Positions 9,153-17,966 of a stretch of DNA of 64,000 bases are shown one piece after another; position 1 is the stretch's first letter, and each line of letters opens with the position of its first letter. The stretch spans positions 101,978 through 165,977 of the forward strand of contig NZ_LXEV01000034.1 in assembly GCF_001654965.1 (NCBI RefSeq), read 5' to 3'. A program made the translations under genes and the position numbers. The notes beneath the pieces were generated by a model that saw only the letters and a program-made list of their open reading frames with translations, was not told the DNA's origin and did no database searches. Source of the stretch: Proteus hauseri ATCC 700826. GTDB taxonomy: Bacteria > Pseudomonadota > Gammaproteobacteria > Enterobacterales > Enterobacteriaceae.

Positions 9153-9426
9153 TTTTTCTCTGTAACTCCCTTCTCTTCTTTTTTTATGATCTTGCTCCCA
9201 TTCTGGCAGGTTAATTGACTATCATGTTCTTATAAAAACATAAATGATGTAGATTCATTTTTAACCCAAACAAAAAATAATTCTTATGTTTATTACAAGC
9301 AGCTCGGCTGTTTTGCTAAAAAAGTCATGATTTTATCCAGTCTCTAATCAAAAAAGCACAAGACCTAATATGGAGAATTTATTTTTCCACTTTTAGGCTA
9401 AGCCACATTTCAAATGGAGCGTTAAG

Positions 9427-10491
9427 ATGAAAAAACTTATTAATCGTGTTGATGATGTTTTATCTGAACAGTTGCAAGGTTTTGCAAAAGCTCATCCTGA
9501 AATCAAATTACATCCCTCTCTTTTTTATGTCACACGTCAGGATGCTCCCATAAAAGGAAAAGTGGCTCTGTTATCTGGCGGCGGCAGTGGTCATGAACCT
9601 ATGCATGCCGGATTTGTAGGTAAAGGCATGTTAGATGGTGCTTGCCCTGGTGAGATATTCACATCCCCCACTCCAGATAAAATGTATGAATGTGCTAAAG
9701 CCATTGATAGCGGTGAAGGCGTATTAATGATTGTTAAAAACTATACGGGAGATGTGCTCAATTTTGAAACAGCAACTGAGCTTCTACATGATGATGGTGT
9801 CAAAATTGCCTCTGTTTTAGTTGATGATGATGTTGCGGTGAAAGACAGCTTATATACAGCAGGACGTCGTGGCGTAGCGAATACGGTATTAATGGAAAAG
9901 CTACTTGGTGCTGCTGCCGAGCGCGGTGACGCTTTAGATGAACTGGTTAAACTAGGTCATCAAATTAACAATAATGGCTTTTCAATTGGCATTGCGTTAA
10001 CCGCTTGTACTGTTCCAGCGGCGGGAAAACCTTCTTTTACTCTTCCTGAAAATGAAATGGAATTTGGCGTGGGAATTCATGGTGAACCAGGCATTGATCG
10101 TCGGAGGTTTACTTCACTAAACGATACTGTAGATGCCATGTTCAATACCTTGATTGAAAATGGTCATTATCAGCGCACCATTCGACAATGGGATCGCAAT
10201 AAAGGCGACTGGATCGAAGAAGTCCAAATTAAATTTCCCCTACAACCCGGTGATCATGTTATTGCACTAGTGAACAATCTTGGTGCTACACCTTTATCTG
10301 AACTTCACGGCGTTTATTATCGTCTCACTGAATGCTGTAAAAAATTTGGCTTATCCATCGAACGCACCTTAATTGGCTCTTATTGCACTTCATTAGATAT
10401 GTCAGGCATCTCCATTACCCTATTAAAAGTAGATGATGAATTACTTACGCTATGGGATGCCCCTGTATCTACGCCAGCGATGGTTAACTAG
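9427..10491 (+). CDS. dhaK: Dihydroxyacetone kinase subunit DhaK
   Basis: 354 aa, the length of E. coli DhaK (356). It binds dihydroxyacetone covalently through a histidine; GVGIHGEPG places this residue at His218, exactly as in E. coli. LLSGGGSGHEPMHAGFVGKG and KNYTGDVLNFE are also conserved. Cytoplasmic; works with DhaL and DhaM. First of dhaKLM, RBS GGAG 8-9 bases before ATG. The E. coli operon is controlled by DhaR encoded next door; no dhaR is seen here, so control must differ or be exerted from elsewhere. Confidence 0.95.
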   Translation: MKKLINRVDDVLSEQLQGFAKAHPEIKLHPSLFYVTRQDAPIKGKVALLSGGGSGHEPMHAGFVGKGMLDGACPGEIFTSPTPDKMYECAKAIDSGEGVLMIVKNYTGDVLNFETATELLHDDGVKIASVLVDDDVAVKDSLYTAGRRGVANTVLMEKLLGAAAERGDALDELVKLGHQINNNGFSIGIALTACTVPAAGKPSFTLPENEMEFGVGIHGEPGIDRRRFTSLNDTVDAMFNTLIENGHYQRTIRQWDRNKGDWIEEVQIKFPLQPGDHVIALVNNLGATPLSELHGVYYRLTECCKKFGLSIERTLIGSYCTSLDMSGISITLLKVDDELLTLWDAPVSTPAMVN

Positions 10492-10523
10492 CCGATTTAA
10501 TAAAGATTAAAAAGGAATAAAAA

Positions 10524-11156
10524 ATGACATTAACAAATCAGCAAATTATTCTTTGGCTACAACAATGTGCCGAACTTTTTGAACAAAATAGTGATTATCT
10601 GACCGATCTAGACCGCGAAATTGGAGATGCTGACCACGGATTAAATATGAATAGGGGTTTTAAAAAAGTCGCAGAAAAATTACCTGAATTTGAAGATAAA
10701 GACATCGGTTTTATCCTTAAAAATACAGGCATGGTACTACTCTCTAATATAGGTGGAGCGAGTGGTCCTTTATTTGGTACCTTTTTTATTAGAGCCGCAA
10801 AACCGACGATATCACGCCAAAATCTAAATTTAGTCCAATTCACTGAAATGATAATAGACGGTGTTGAAGGTATTGTTAGTAGAGGTAAAGCCGAACCTAA
10901 TGATAAGACCATGTGTGATGTTTGGTGGACAGTGATTGATAGCTTAGAACAAGCTAATCAACAAAACTTAACCATAAAAGAAGCGATAACACAGGCTTAC
11001 GCTTCAGCTCAACAAGCAGCTGAAAAAACTATTCCTATGCAAGCAAGAAAAGGACGAGCCAGCTACCTTGGTGAGCGTAGCATTGGACATAAAGATCCTG
11101 GTGCAGCTTCTGTTGTACTAATAATGCAAGCGCTTGTTAATAGTATTAACGCGTAA
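10524..11156 (+). CDS. dhaL: Dihydroxyacetone kinase ADP-binding subunit DhaL
   Basis: 210 aa, the same length as E. coli DhaL. DREIGDADHGLNMNRGF near residue 30 carries the aspartates that hold the two Mg ions and the ADP, which stays bound and is re-phosphorylated by DhaM. GGASGPLFGTFF and the C-terminal DPGAASVVLIMQAL are family hallmarks. It transfers phosphate to DhaK-bound dihydroxyacetone, giving DHAP for glycolysis. 32 bp after dhaK, RBS AAAAAGGAATAAAAA. Confidence 0.95.
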   Translation: MTLTNQQIILWLQQCAELFEQNSDYLTDLDREIGDADHGLNMNRGFKKVAEKLPEFEDKDIGFILKNTGMVLLSNIGGASGPLFGTFFIRAAKPTISRQNLNLVQFTEMIIDGVEGIVSRGKAEPNDKTMCDVWWTVIDSLEQANQQNLTIKEAITQAYASAQQAAEKTIPMQARKGRASYLGERSIGHKDPGAASVVLIMQALVNSINA

Positions 11157-11188
11157 TACACAATAACAATAGGATAAAAAGGTCAGCT

Positions 11189-12637
11189 ATGATTAATATC
11201 GTTATTGTTTCGCATAGTAAACACCTTGCTGAAGGTGTAGCAGAACTTGCAAGCCAAATGATTAATCCTGATCATTGTCGGCTTGCTGTCGCGGCAGGTG
11301 TTAATGATGAAGAACATGTTATTGGGACTGATGCTGTAAAAATTATGACCGCAATAGAGTCATTAGCAGATGCACAATCAATAGTCGTGATGATGGATTT
11401 AGGCAGTGCTATTTTAAGCACAGAAACCGCGTTGGAACTACTTGAACCGGAAATAGCTAATAAAGTCACACTTTGTTCTGCACCATTAGTTGAAGGCACA
11501 TTAGCCGCAGTTGTCGCTGCATCTTCAGGTGCTTCACTGGAAAAAGTGTTAGAAGAAGCCTCACAATCGTTATATCCAAAAAAAATTCAATTAGGTGAAA
11601 ATTTCTCTCAGCCTCAAAGTAATCTCACTTTGCCAACTAAAATTCAAGGTAAAGAGGCCCGTTGGGTGATACGTAATCCGCATGGATTACATGTTCGGCC
11701 AGCGGCCACTCTTGTCGAATTACTTTCAACTTTTCAAGCCGACTACCAGTTAATTAAAGGTGATCGCCGAATTAATCCTTTGAGCTTAAATCAATTATCC
11801 TTAATACAAATTCGTAAAGGTGATGAGATAACTTTAATCGCCTCTGGCGAACAAGAAAATGAAGCCATTGCAGCATTTCTTAAGTTAGCTGAAAATGGAT
11901 TCGGTGAAGACCTTACTTCTTCTTTAGATAAAGTGACATTACATGGCGTATTAGTTCCTCCCTCCTCAATTAAAGCCCCTGCTTTTATTTGGCAAGAAAC
12001 TCAACTTGTTCCATCAGACGAAGTGACAGGAACACTAACTATTGAAGAACAAACACAACAGCTCACTCAAGCAATACATGAAACGATTAATGATCTGAAA
12101 AATTATGCTAAAAAAGCAAAAAAAGAGATAGGCGAACACGTTGCCGCCATTTTTACTGGCCATATCATGATGTTAGATGATGAGGAATTAATAACATCTG
12201 TTATTGAGCGCATAAAAAGTAACAAACTCAGCACACAACAAGCTTGGTTTGATGAAATGCAAATACGTGCACAAACTTATCAAAATCTTCACGATCCTTA
12301 TATTCGTGCTCGTGAACTTGATTTACGTGATCTGTGTAATCAAGTTCTTTACCATCTACAACAGAAAATAAAACCTATTTTTAAATCATCACACCCCGTT
12401 ATTTTAATTGCTGAAGAGCTATTTCCGTCAACAGTAATAAAACTAGCAAGAGATAAGATCCTCGGCATAGCGCTTGCCAAAGGAGATCATCGTTCTCATA
12501 GCGCAATAATCGCCTCAGAATTACAACTATTTATGCTGGTCAAACTAGGTGAAGATTTACTCAATGTGCAACATAACCAGAAACTAATTTTGGAGCCAAG
12601 CCAAAACGCGCTCTCCTTCTCTATATCTGCAAACTAA
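11189..12637 (+). CDS. dhaM: PTS-dependent dihydroxyacetone kinase phosphotransferase subunit DhaM
   Basis: 482 aa (E. coli 472). Three domains: EIIA-Man-like at 1-130 with the phosphorylated His9 (VIVSHSK); HPr-like at about 155-240 with NPHGLHVRPAATLV, active His168; and a shortened enzyme I N-domain from about 255 with GDHRSHSAII, likely His437. It relays phosphate from PEP via EI/HPr to the ADP on DhaL. This shows the PTS-dependent rather than ATP-dependent pathway. Last gene of the operon, followed by a clear hairpin. Confidence 0.94.
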   Translation: MINIVIVSHSKHLAEGVAELASQMINPDHCRLAVAAGVNDEEHVIGTDAVKIMTAIESLADAQSIVVMMDLGSAILSTETALELLEPEIANKVTLCSAPLVEGTLAAVVAASSGASLEKVLEEASQSLYPKKIQLGENFSQPQSNLTLPTKIQGKEARWVIRNPHGLHVRPAATLVELLSTFQADYQLIKGDRRINPLSLNQLSLIQIRKGDEITLIASGEQENEAIAAFLKLAENGFGEDLTSSLDKVTLHGVLVPPSSIKAPAFIWQETQLVPSDEVTGTLTIEEQTQQLTQAIHETINDLKNYAKKAKKEIGEHVAAIFTGHIMMLDDEELITSVIERIKSNKLSTQQAWFDEMQIRAQTYQNLHDPYIRARELDLRDLCNQVLYHLQQKIKPIFKSSHPVILIAEELFPSTVIKLARDKILGIALAKGDHRSHSAIIASELQLFMLVKLGEDLLNVQHNQKLILEPSQNALSFSISAN

Positions 12638-12640
12638 TTA

Positions 12641-12690
12641 AATAACCATGCCTTTAATTTATTCGAGATAAGGCATGGTTATTTTACTTT
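12641..12690 (+). terminator. Terminator after dhaM
   Basis: AATAACCATGCCTT (12641-12654) pairs with AAGGCATGGTTATT (12670-12683), 15-base loop, followed by TTACTTT. It begins 4 bases after the dhaM stop. Confidence 0.75.
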
Positions 12691-12951
12691 AAATTAACAA
12701 CTTTAGTTTCTTATATTTTATAATGAAATTAAAAACAAATTAAGTTAACATTTCAATATATATTATAAATATATAAAAACTAAAAATATAATAATCACTA
12801 TTATTGATTTAAATCTTTATTGAATAATCGGATTAAGATTTATTTAATCATTTACAACAAATAATGAATATCAATAAAAGACTTAATTGATTAATAATTA
12901 ATACATTCATTTTAAAATTCATCAAACATGCAAAAATTAAGTTTAATTTAG

Positions 12952-13529
12952 GGTAATAATAACTTTATTCCCTTATGCCACTTATATATTTGAATGACTA
13001 AATAATAAAAACGGTGAAAACAGTTTTAATATCGCCGCTGGCTAGCTGAAACATGTGGTGCTTTATTCTAGTAACGTCGCCGTTCATTAACCAGAAGTAA
13101 AACAAATGGTCACCGTATTGGGCTGCTTAAAAACCTGATGCAAAATTGTTAGCCAGTACATAAATGCATAACCATATTGACCCATCGGTTGATGTTTCTC
13201 ACCCCACCATTAGAGGCTAGCTTTATTGCTTATTTACCTCAAAAGATAAACGTACCTTTTTCAGCTTATCTGTCTTACCTCCCACCAAAATGGATAAAAA
13301 TATCAGCAAGAAGCGCCTGTAATAATGAGCCTATTGATGGACAGAAAACACATGGCCTTATCCTTATCAGCTAGAAGGCTATTTTTACCATACTGATTTA
13401 TAGCTCTCGGATCCCATAAATGAAGGTATTTCTCTTTATTTATTAGCATGTGAAAACTGGATTGGTGTCGTATAAGCAAGCGGTTATGTAATTGTATTTG
13501 CTAAATGGTCTGATACTGATATTCATTAA
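12952..13529 (+). pseudogene. Decayed second copy of ecpC 3' end fused to ecpD 3' end
   Basis: About 12952-13177 is clearly alignable with ecpC positions 5503-5745 (GGTAATAATAACTTTATTCC is shared exactly at the start), with small deletions and in-frame stops. It then switches to the ecpD 3' third, matching roughly 7145-7516 (for example ACCATTAGAGG and AAGATAAACGTACC), again with indels and stops. It ends at a TAA matching the ecpD stop. So an internal deletion joined C to D in a duplicate operon, which then decayed. The 313 bp before it hold only AT-rich DNA. An intact ecpE-type gene follows 136 bp later. Confidence 0.88.
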
Positions 13530-13665
13530 TGTATAGCCAACAGATATAAGCACCTATTTGTATCCGTTTTCTTTTTATTATGTCTAATAGGATTATCACC
13601 ACATTATTCTAATTTTGCGGTACTATTAGATAACTTATTTTAAATTCACCATTGGAAAGCCTGTT

Positions 13666-14352
13666 ATGTACACACTATTAAAAGCGATAGGCGCACTAAT
13701 CTTTTTTGGATATTCTTTTTATGCCAATGCACTTTATGTTGATTCTGAGGTTTTTACTTTAGAATCAAATAAAACCTTTTTTTCACGTACTTATCTAAAT
13801 AATACCGATAGAACAAACCTCTATAAAATTCATATTTATAAAATTGAAAAACCGGGTGGCAAAGAGAAGGATGAAGTGCAACTTCCCATAGAAAATGGTG
13901 AAATACTTTATACACCATTGCAGAAAGTATTATTACCTGGCGAGCATGAATTTTTTAAATTATTTTATAAAGGAGCTAGCGATAATAAAGAGCGCTATTA
14001 CCGAATTATTATTGAAGAAACTCCGGTAAATTTAGTGCCTTATAATGAAAATACCAAGCAGCCTTTGGTAGTTCCTACTGTTGGATTAAATACAGTGATG
14101 GTGATACGTCCTCGTGAGCTTAATTTTGCTTATAATCACGATAATATTGCAGGCACAATAACAAATACCGGTAATACTTATTTCCGTCTACTTCTGAATG
14201 ATAAATGTGATTCAGAAGAAGAAAATGCAAAAATATTACAATTATTACCCGGTGAAAGTTACCAACACCCTTGGCTTAAGAAAGAACATAAGCAACTGAT
14301 TATCGCGTTTGATCGTTATATTTCATTAAAAAGTGACTGTTTTAAAGAATAG
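13666..14352 (+). CDS. ecpE: EcpE-like second periplasmic fimbrial chaperone
   Basis: 228 aa with a signal peptide (residues 1-22, ending SFYANA). It is a paralogue of the EcpB protein of this window: VLLPGEHEFFKLFYKGASDN, KERYYRIIIEE and TVMVIRPRELNFAY match EcpB segments in order. Position right after the ecpD remnant identifies it as the ecpE of the duplicated operon. Intact, with RBS GGAAAG before the ATG. It may serve the intact ecpABCD genes from a distance, since that operon lacks ecpE. This division of labour is inferred. Confidence 0.78.
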   Translation: MYTLLKAIGALIFFGYSFYANALYVDSEVFTLESNKTFFSRTYLNNTDRTNLYKIHIYKIEKPGGKEKDEVQLPIENGEILYTPLQKVLLPGEHEFFKLFYKGASDNKERYYRIIIEETPVNLVPYNENTKQPLVVPTVGLNTVMVIRPRELNFAYNHDNIAGTITNTGNTYFRLLLNDKCDSEEENAKILQLLPGESYQHPWLKKEHKQLIIAFDRYISLKSDCFKE

Positions 14353-14374
14353 CTAAAAATAATTATTTAAATTA

Positions 14375-14398
14375 AAAAGGTCACCAAAGTGACCTTTT
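14375..14398. terminator. Bidirectional terminator between ecpE and the repeat protein
   Basis: AAAAGGTCAC - CAAA - GTGACCTTTT, a perfect 10-bp stem with A-run on one side and T-run on the other; it can serve both converging genes. Confidence 0.85.
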
Positions 14399-14410
14399 AT
14401 TTAAATAAGA

Positions 14411-15364
14411 TTAAGGTTGATAATTTGGGTTATTCACTTTAACTAATTCTTTATTTTCATTTAATTTGTAATACCAACCTGAATTGATTTTTTGTGCATC
14501 TGCAATATTAGCAGGATATTCATTCTCTTCATTCTCGGTGTAAAAAAGCAAAATATCAGGCCGATCATTTATCATGGTTATAACCGCCAAAATACTTTTG
14601 ATGCCCACTTTAACCCATTCCATATCTTCTTTTACAACAACAATTGATTTGTTATCAGTAGAAACTCGACTCTCTTTACCCAAACAAATAATTTCTTGTT
14701 TTTCAACAAGATAATTAACTTTTTCGCTTAATGCTGCGTTTTCAATTCTAGCATATACATTATCGCCCGTTGATAATAATGCACGACAGCCCTTTGAGCC
14801 GACTCTATTTTTATCACCCATTGATAAAATAATATTATTAGACGCAGGTGAATAATCATCGATACGAGAATAATTACCTGTAGTAATTAACTTAGCATTA
14901 ATAACACAATAGTTAGAAGGAGATGTATAAATAGTTGAATCACTTCCAGAAGAAAAGCAAATGCTATTTTCTAAAAATTTATAATCATTATAAGAGTTTG
15001 TTTTATGAGTTAACTCTTGTCCTTTTAATAACTCATATCCTGTATAAAAAATAGCACCATTACCAAAAGCACAGTTTACTGATTTATTGCCAGGACAGAT
15101 AATTGTATTTTCAGCAAAAGTAACAAATTTATTATTGGTCGTAGGAGTAAACTCGGCAGGATTTTCATAAATAACTTCACTCGAATCGCCGTATATTTGA
15201 GCTCTCTCCTCAAAACATACAATTTCTGAGTTATTACTTTGGGAATAAACATAAGCGGGTTCAGGCTCTGCCCCCATTGCCATTAATTTAGCATTATCAT
15301 TAACCACAAAAACATTAGCATTTTGATTAATGTAAGCACTTTTTTCTATATTAATATTTTTCAT
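14411..15364 (-). CDS. Hypothetical repeat protein, possible beta-solenoid
   Basis: 317 aa, function not recognised. From about residue 45 to 240 it shows irregular repeats of roughly 18-22 residues with a core like I-x-S/T-x-G-D/N-x-x-x-I/V (LITTGNYSRID, IILSMGDKNRV, LLSTGDNVYARI, ICLGKESRVS), suggesting a beta-solenoid. The last 75 residues (WVKVGIKSILAVITMIND... WYYKLNENKELVKVN) form a different, globular-looking end. No signal peptide or membrane segment. RBS AAGGATGTTATT supports the start. It lies alone between two fimbrial genes, on the opposite strand. Confidence 0.65.
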   Translation of the reverse strand: MKNINIEKSAYINQNANVFVVNDNAKLMAMGAEPEPAYVYSQSNNSEIVCFEERAQIYGDSSEVIYENPAEFTPTTNNKFVTFAENTIICPGNKSVNCAFGNGAIFYTGYELLKGQELTHKTNSYNDYKFLENSICFSSGSDSTIYTSPSNYCVINAKLITTGNYSRIDDYSPASNNIILSMGDKNRVGSKGCRALLSTGDNVYARIENAALSEKVNYLVEKQEIICLGKESRVSTDNKSIVVVKEDMEWVKVGIKSILAVITMINDRPDILLFYTENEENEYPANIADAQKINSGWYYKLNENKELVKVNNPNYQP

Positions 15365-15994
15365 AATAACATCCTTATTTTATTAAAAAGACACTTCATG
15401 TGTCGTCTACTGTCACAAAACACTGTTAATACATACAGTATTATATTTTAAAAATTATTTATGATAAGTCCATCACAAATAATTACACCTCCCTAATTAT
15501 TATTTTTTAGTTTAATTATCTGATACTAACCTTTATTTTTGTCTATTTTTCTTTACTTAGAGCTACGTTTTTATACTTATTTTTCTTGCTATTTTTCTTA
15601 ATTGATTCTCATTTTTTTAATTCAATTTATTAAAAAAATAATTTAACAACATAGAATATATTATTTTTTTAAATATATAATTCCTTAGAGTAACTTATTC
15701 TTTTTAATATTTATGTTGTTTTACATTAAGAACTCAATCAACAACTGACCAGGTAATATCTTTAATATATTGATATAGTTAAACTTTACATTACTCACCA
15801 TTTAAAAATATTTATTACATTTTATTCCTATTTTTTACGAACATTAAAATAAAATATTTTTCAAATTCATTTAATAATTTTTCTTATGGATACTCGTTTT
15901 TTGACCATCCAAATAGTAAAATAAACATACTCATGAAAAATATTTCTTAGCCGATATAGCTATTAACATCGACTTTACCGTTTAGGAATAAACC
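15365..15994. other. AT-rich intergenic region upstream of the second pilin gene
   Basis: 630 bp of very AT-rich DNA between the divergent repeat-protein and pilin genes. No gene or recognisable RNA was seen. It resembles in composition the region in front of ecpA, in keeping with silencing by H-NS (inferred). Confidence 0.5.
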
Positions 15995-16588
15995 ATGAAA
16001 AAAATGACCTCATATTTAGTATTGTTACTCACTTTTTTTGTTACTCATGCAGTCTATGCAGCAGAGGCTTTATCATTGCAAACCACTGCAAGCTGGCGTG
16101 CAACAGCAGTAAAAAAACCACAAAGTGAATTAACAATAACACCTTTAAATGCACTGCATTTTGAATTTGCTGAAAATGAAAAACGTTTTAATTCACAATC
16201 AGGATCTTTTGATATTACGGTTAAAGATGCTGAAGGTGCGACCGATTTTAAATTAACCTCAAAAATTATTAGCAATGAACTAAAAAACCCAGCAGATAAA
16301 TCAGTATTAACAGTTAATACACATTGGAATGGTAAGCCATTATCTACACATAACGAAACAACCATTCTTGATAGTCATAAAGGGGTTAATGGCGGATTAG
16401 TTGCAACAAATAGCGAAGAAGAAAAAAGTGAGCTTAAAAATATGCAGAGCGCATTTTTATTTAATTTAATCAATAATAATCAATCAGCACCTTTAGCATC
16501 GTTACCCAATGGCTCATGGGAAGGGTCACTACGCATTGAATTTACCAGTAAATGGTCGGGGGATTTTGTGACTCTCGCCTCACGATAA
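15995..16588 (+). CDS. Second EcpA-like fimbrial subunit
   Basis: 197 aa, signal peptide 1-22 (THAVYAA). It follows the EcpA of this window along its whole length: ASWRATAVKKPQSELTITPL, FEFAENEKRFNSQSG, TDFKLTSKIIS, SWEGSLRIEFTSKWSGDF. It differs in the middle, where the paralogue has a longer loop. It stands alone with its own RBS (AGGAATAAACC) and terminator. It may be an alternative pilin assembled by the ecpBCD/ecpE proteins, or a survivor of the decayed duplicate operon. Confidence 0.82.
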   Translation: MKKMTSYLVLLLTFFVTHAVYAAEALSLQTTASWRATAVKKPQSELTITPLNALHFEFAENEKRFNSQSGSFDITVKDAEGATDFKLTSKIISNELKNPADKSVLTVNTHWNGKPLSTHNETTILDSHKGVNGGLVATNSEEEKSELKNMQSAFLFNLINNNQSAPLASLPNGSWEGSLRIEFTSKWSGDFVTLASR

Positions 16589-16621
16589 TGTTAGTGATTA
16601 TCTCGCAGCAAAAAATACATT

Positions 16622-16647
16622 AAAGAGCGCCGTTTAGGCGCTTCTTT
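16622..16647. terminator. Terminator shared by the second pilin gene and pgtA
   Basis: AAAGAGCGCC - GTTTA - GGCGCTTCTTT, 10-bp stem; lies between two converging genes. Confidence 0.75.
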
Positions 16648-16688
16648 ATGATTAATTATCTGTAAAATTGATTTTATCCATCTTCTAA

Positions 16689-17966
16689 TTACATTTTCGG
16701 TTTGTAGCTATCTTTATCTAAATCATGTTTTTTCATACGTAAATAAAGCTTTTTGCGTGGAATACCTAAATAATCTGCCACATCACTCACACGCCCTGCA
16801 AATAGATATAATGCATCTTCAATTAAACGACGTTCATATTCATCGACTAAATTATCAAGAGGCCCTTCTGGTGGAATAATAGCTCGATGCTGCTCACTAT
16901 CGACCATTTTTACAATACCAACCGCATACAGTTCAGCAACATTACGCAGTTCACGAATATTTCCTGGCCAATCATACCGTTTTAAAATATCGAGATAATT
17001 ACGATCTATTTTAGGAATAGCGATCCCTAAGCGTTGCGCGCTTTGGCGTAAAAAAGCCCTAAATAGCGGAATAATATCTGGACGTCGTGCGCTTAATGGT
17101 GGCAATGAAAAAGTAATTTGCGAGAAATAATAATAGAACTCAGGAATTAATCGCCCGTCAGTCACTAGTTCTTGCGTGTTATTTTCTAAAATAGCGATAG
17201 TTCTAAAATGGCGCTTACCTTGACGTTCTATATCTAATAAATAAGAACTTAACCAACGCTGAGCCTCTGAAGATAAATAGTAAGGTGAACGTAAAATCAG
17301 CGTGCCAATACCTTCTGCTTCAATTTGAGCAATAACTTGCTTAATATCAGGTAGATTTTGACAATCAACAGTTTGAATACTTTGCTCATTACGTGGACTT
17401 AATTCATGCAAAAGCTGAGCAAGTAGATGACGGCCAGTGCCCATTTCACCTTCAATCATTAAATCTTTATCAATATCAGCAATTTGCTGAACTTGCTCTC
17501 TAATCGCCGTAATTTGTGCACTATCACCCACTAAACGCTCTTGTGTGGTGTTGATCATGGTGTTTCTAAGCGCAAGGGTTGAGAGTCGTTCTTTGTGCGC
17601 CTTAGCCACCAATTCTAAAAAGGCTGGGGGATTTATTGGTTTTTCAATAAAATCATAAGCCCCTTTTTTAACAGCTTCGACAGCTAGCGGTATATCGCCG
17701 TGTCCAGTGATCATAATGACGGGAATACGAGGATCAATCTGTTTAATACGTTCTAATACTTCCATGCCGTTCATCGCTGGCATGTAAATATCCAATACCA
17801 CGGCACCTTGCCACTCTGGCGTTAATGCATTTAATGCTTTTTCAGGTGAGTCAGTAACTCTGGCAACCATACCAGCAAGATTGAGTAAATGACGATAAGA
17901 CTCAAGAATATCTTCATCATCATCAATTAATAGAACATCAACATCAGGCATCAGTGATTGTGTCAT
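16689..17966 (-). CDS. pgtA: PgtA-like response regulator of phosphoglycerate transport
   Basis: 425 aa from the ATG at 17966, chosen for GGAG about 10 bases upstream; it overlaps the pgtB end by 23 bp. Receiver domain at 1-125: DDDED, phospho-acceptor Asp in VVLDIYMPAMNG, and Lys in DFIEKPINPP. The middle AAA+ domain is degenerate: Walker A reads GEMGTGRH with Arg for Lys, and no GAFTGA or normal Walker B is seen, so sigma-54 contact is unlikely. C-terminal Fis-type HTH (DVADYLGIPRKKLYLRMKKH). In Salmonella PgtA activates pgtP when phosphorylated by PgtB. Confidence 0.88.
   Translation of the reverse strand: MTQSLMPDVDVLLIDDDEDILESYRHLLNLAGMVARVTDSPEKALNALTPEWQGAVVLDIYMPAMNGMEVLERIKQIDPRIPVIMITGHGDIPLAVEAVKKGAYDFIEKPINPPAFLELVAKAHKERLSTLALRNTMINTTQERLVGDSAQITAIREQVQQIADIDKDLMIEGEMGTGRHLLAQLLHELSPRNEQSIQTVDCQNLPDIKQVIAQIEAEGIGTLILRSPYYLSSEAQRWLSSYLLDIERQGKRHFRTIAILENNTQELVTDGRLIPEFYYYFSQITFSLPPLSARRPDIIPLFRAFLRQSAQRLGIAIPKIDRNYLDILKRYDWPGNIRELRNVAELYAVGIVKMVDSEQHRAIIPPEGPLDNLVDEYERRLIEDALYLFAGRVSDVADYLGIPRKKLYLRMKKHDLDKDSYKPKM

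Noticed and set aside
9204..9218. Sigma-54-like TGGCAGGTTAATTGA upstream of dhaK
   Set aside because: The -24 part fits but the essential GC of the -12 element is GA, and no enhancer-binding regulator is adjacent.
13177..13374. 65-codon frame inside the ecp remnant
   Set aside because: It is an out-of-frame or chance segment of the decayed ecpD copy; homology explains the sequence better.
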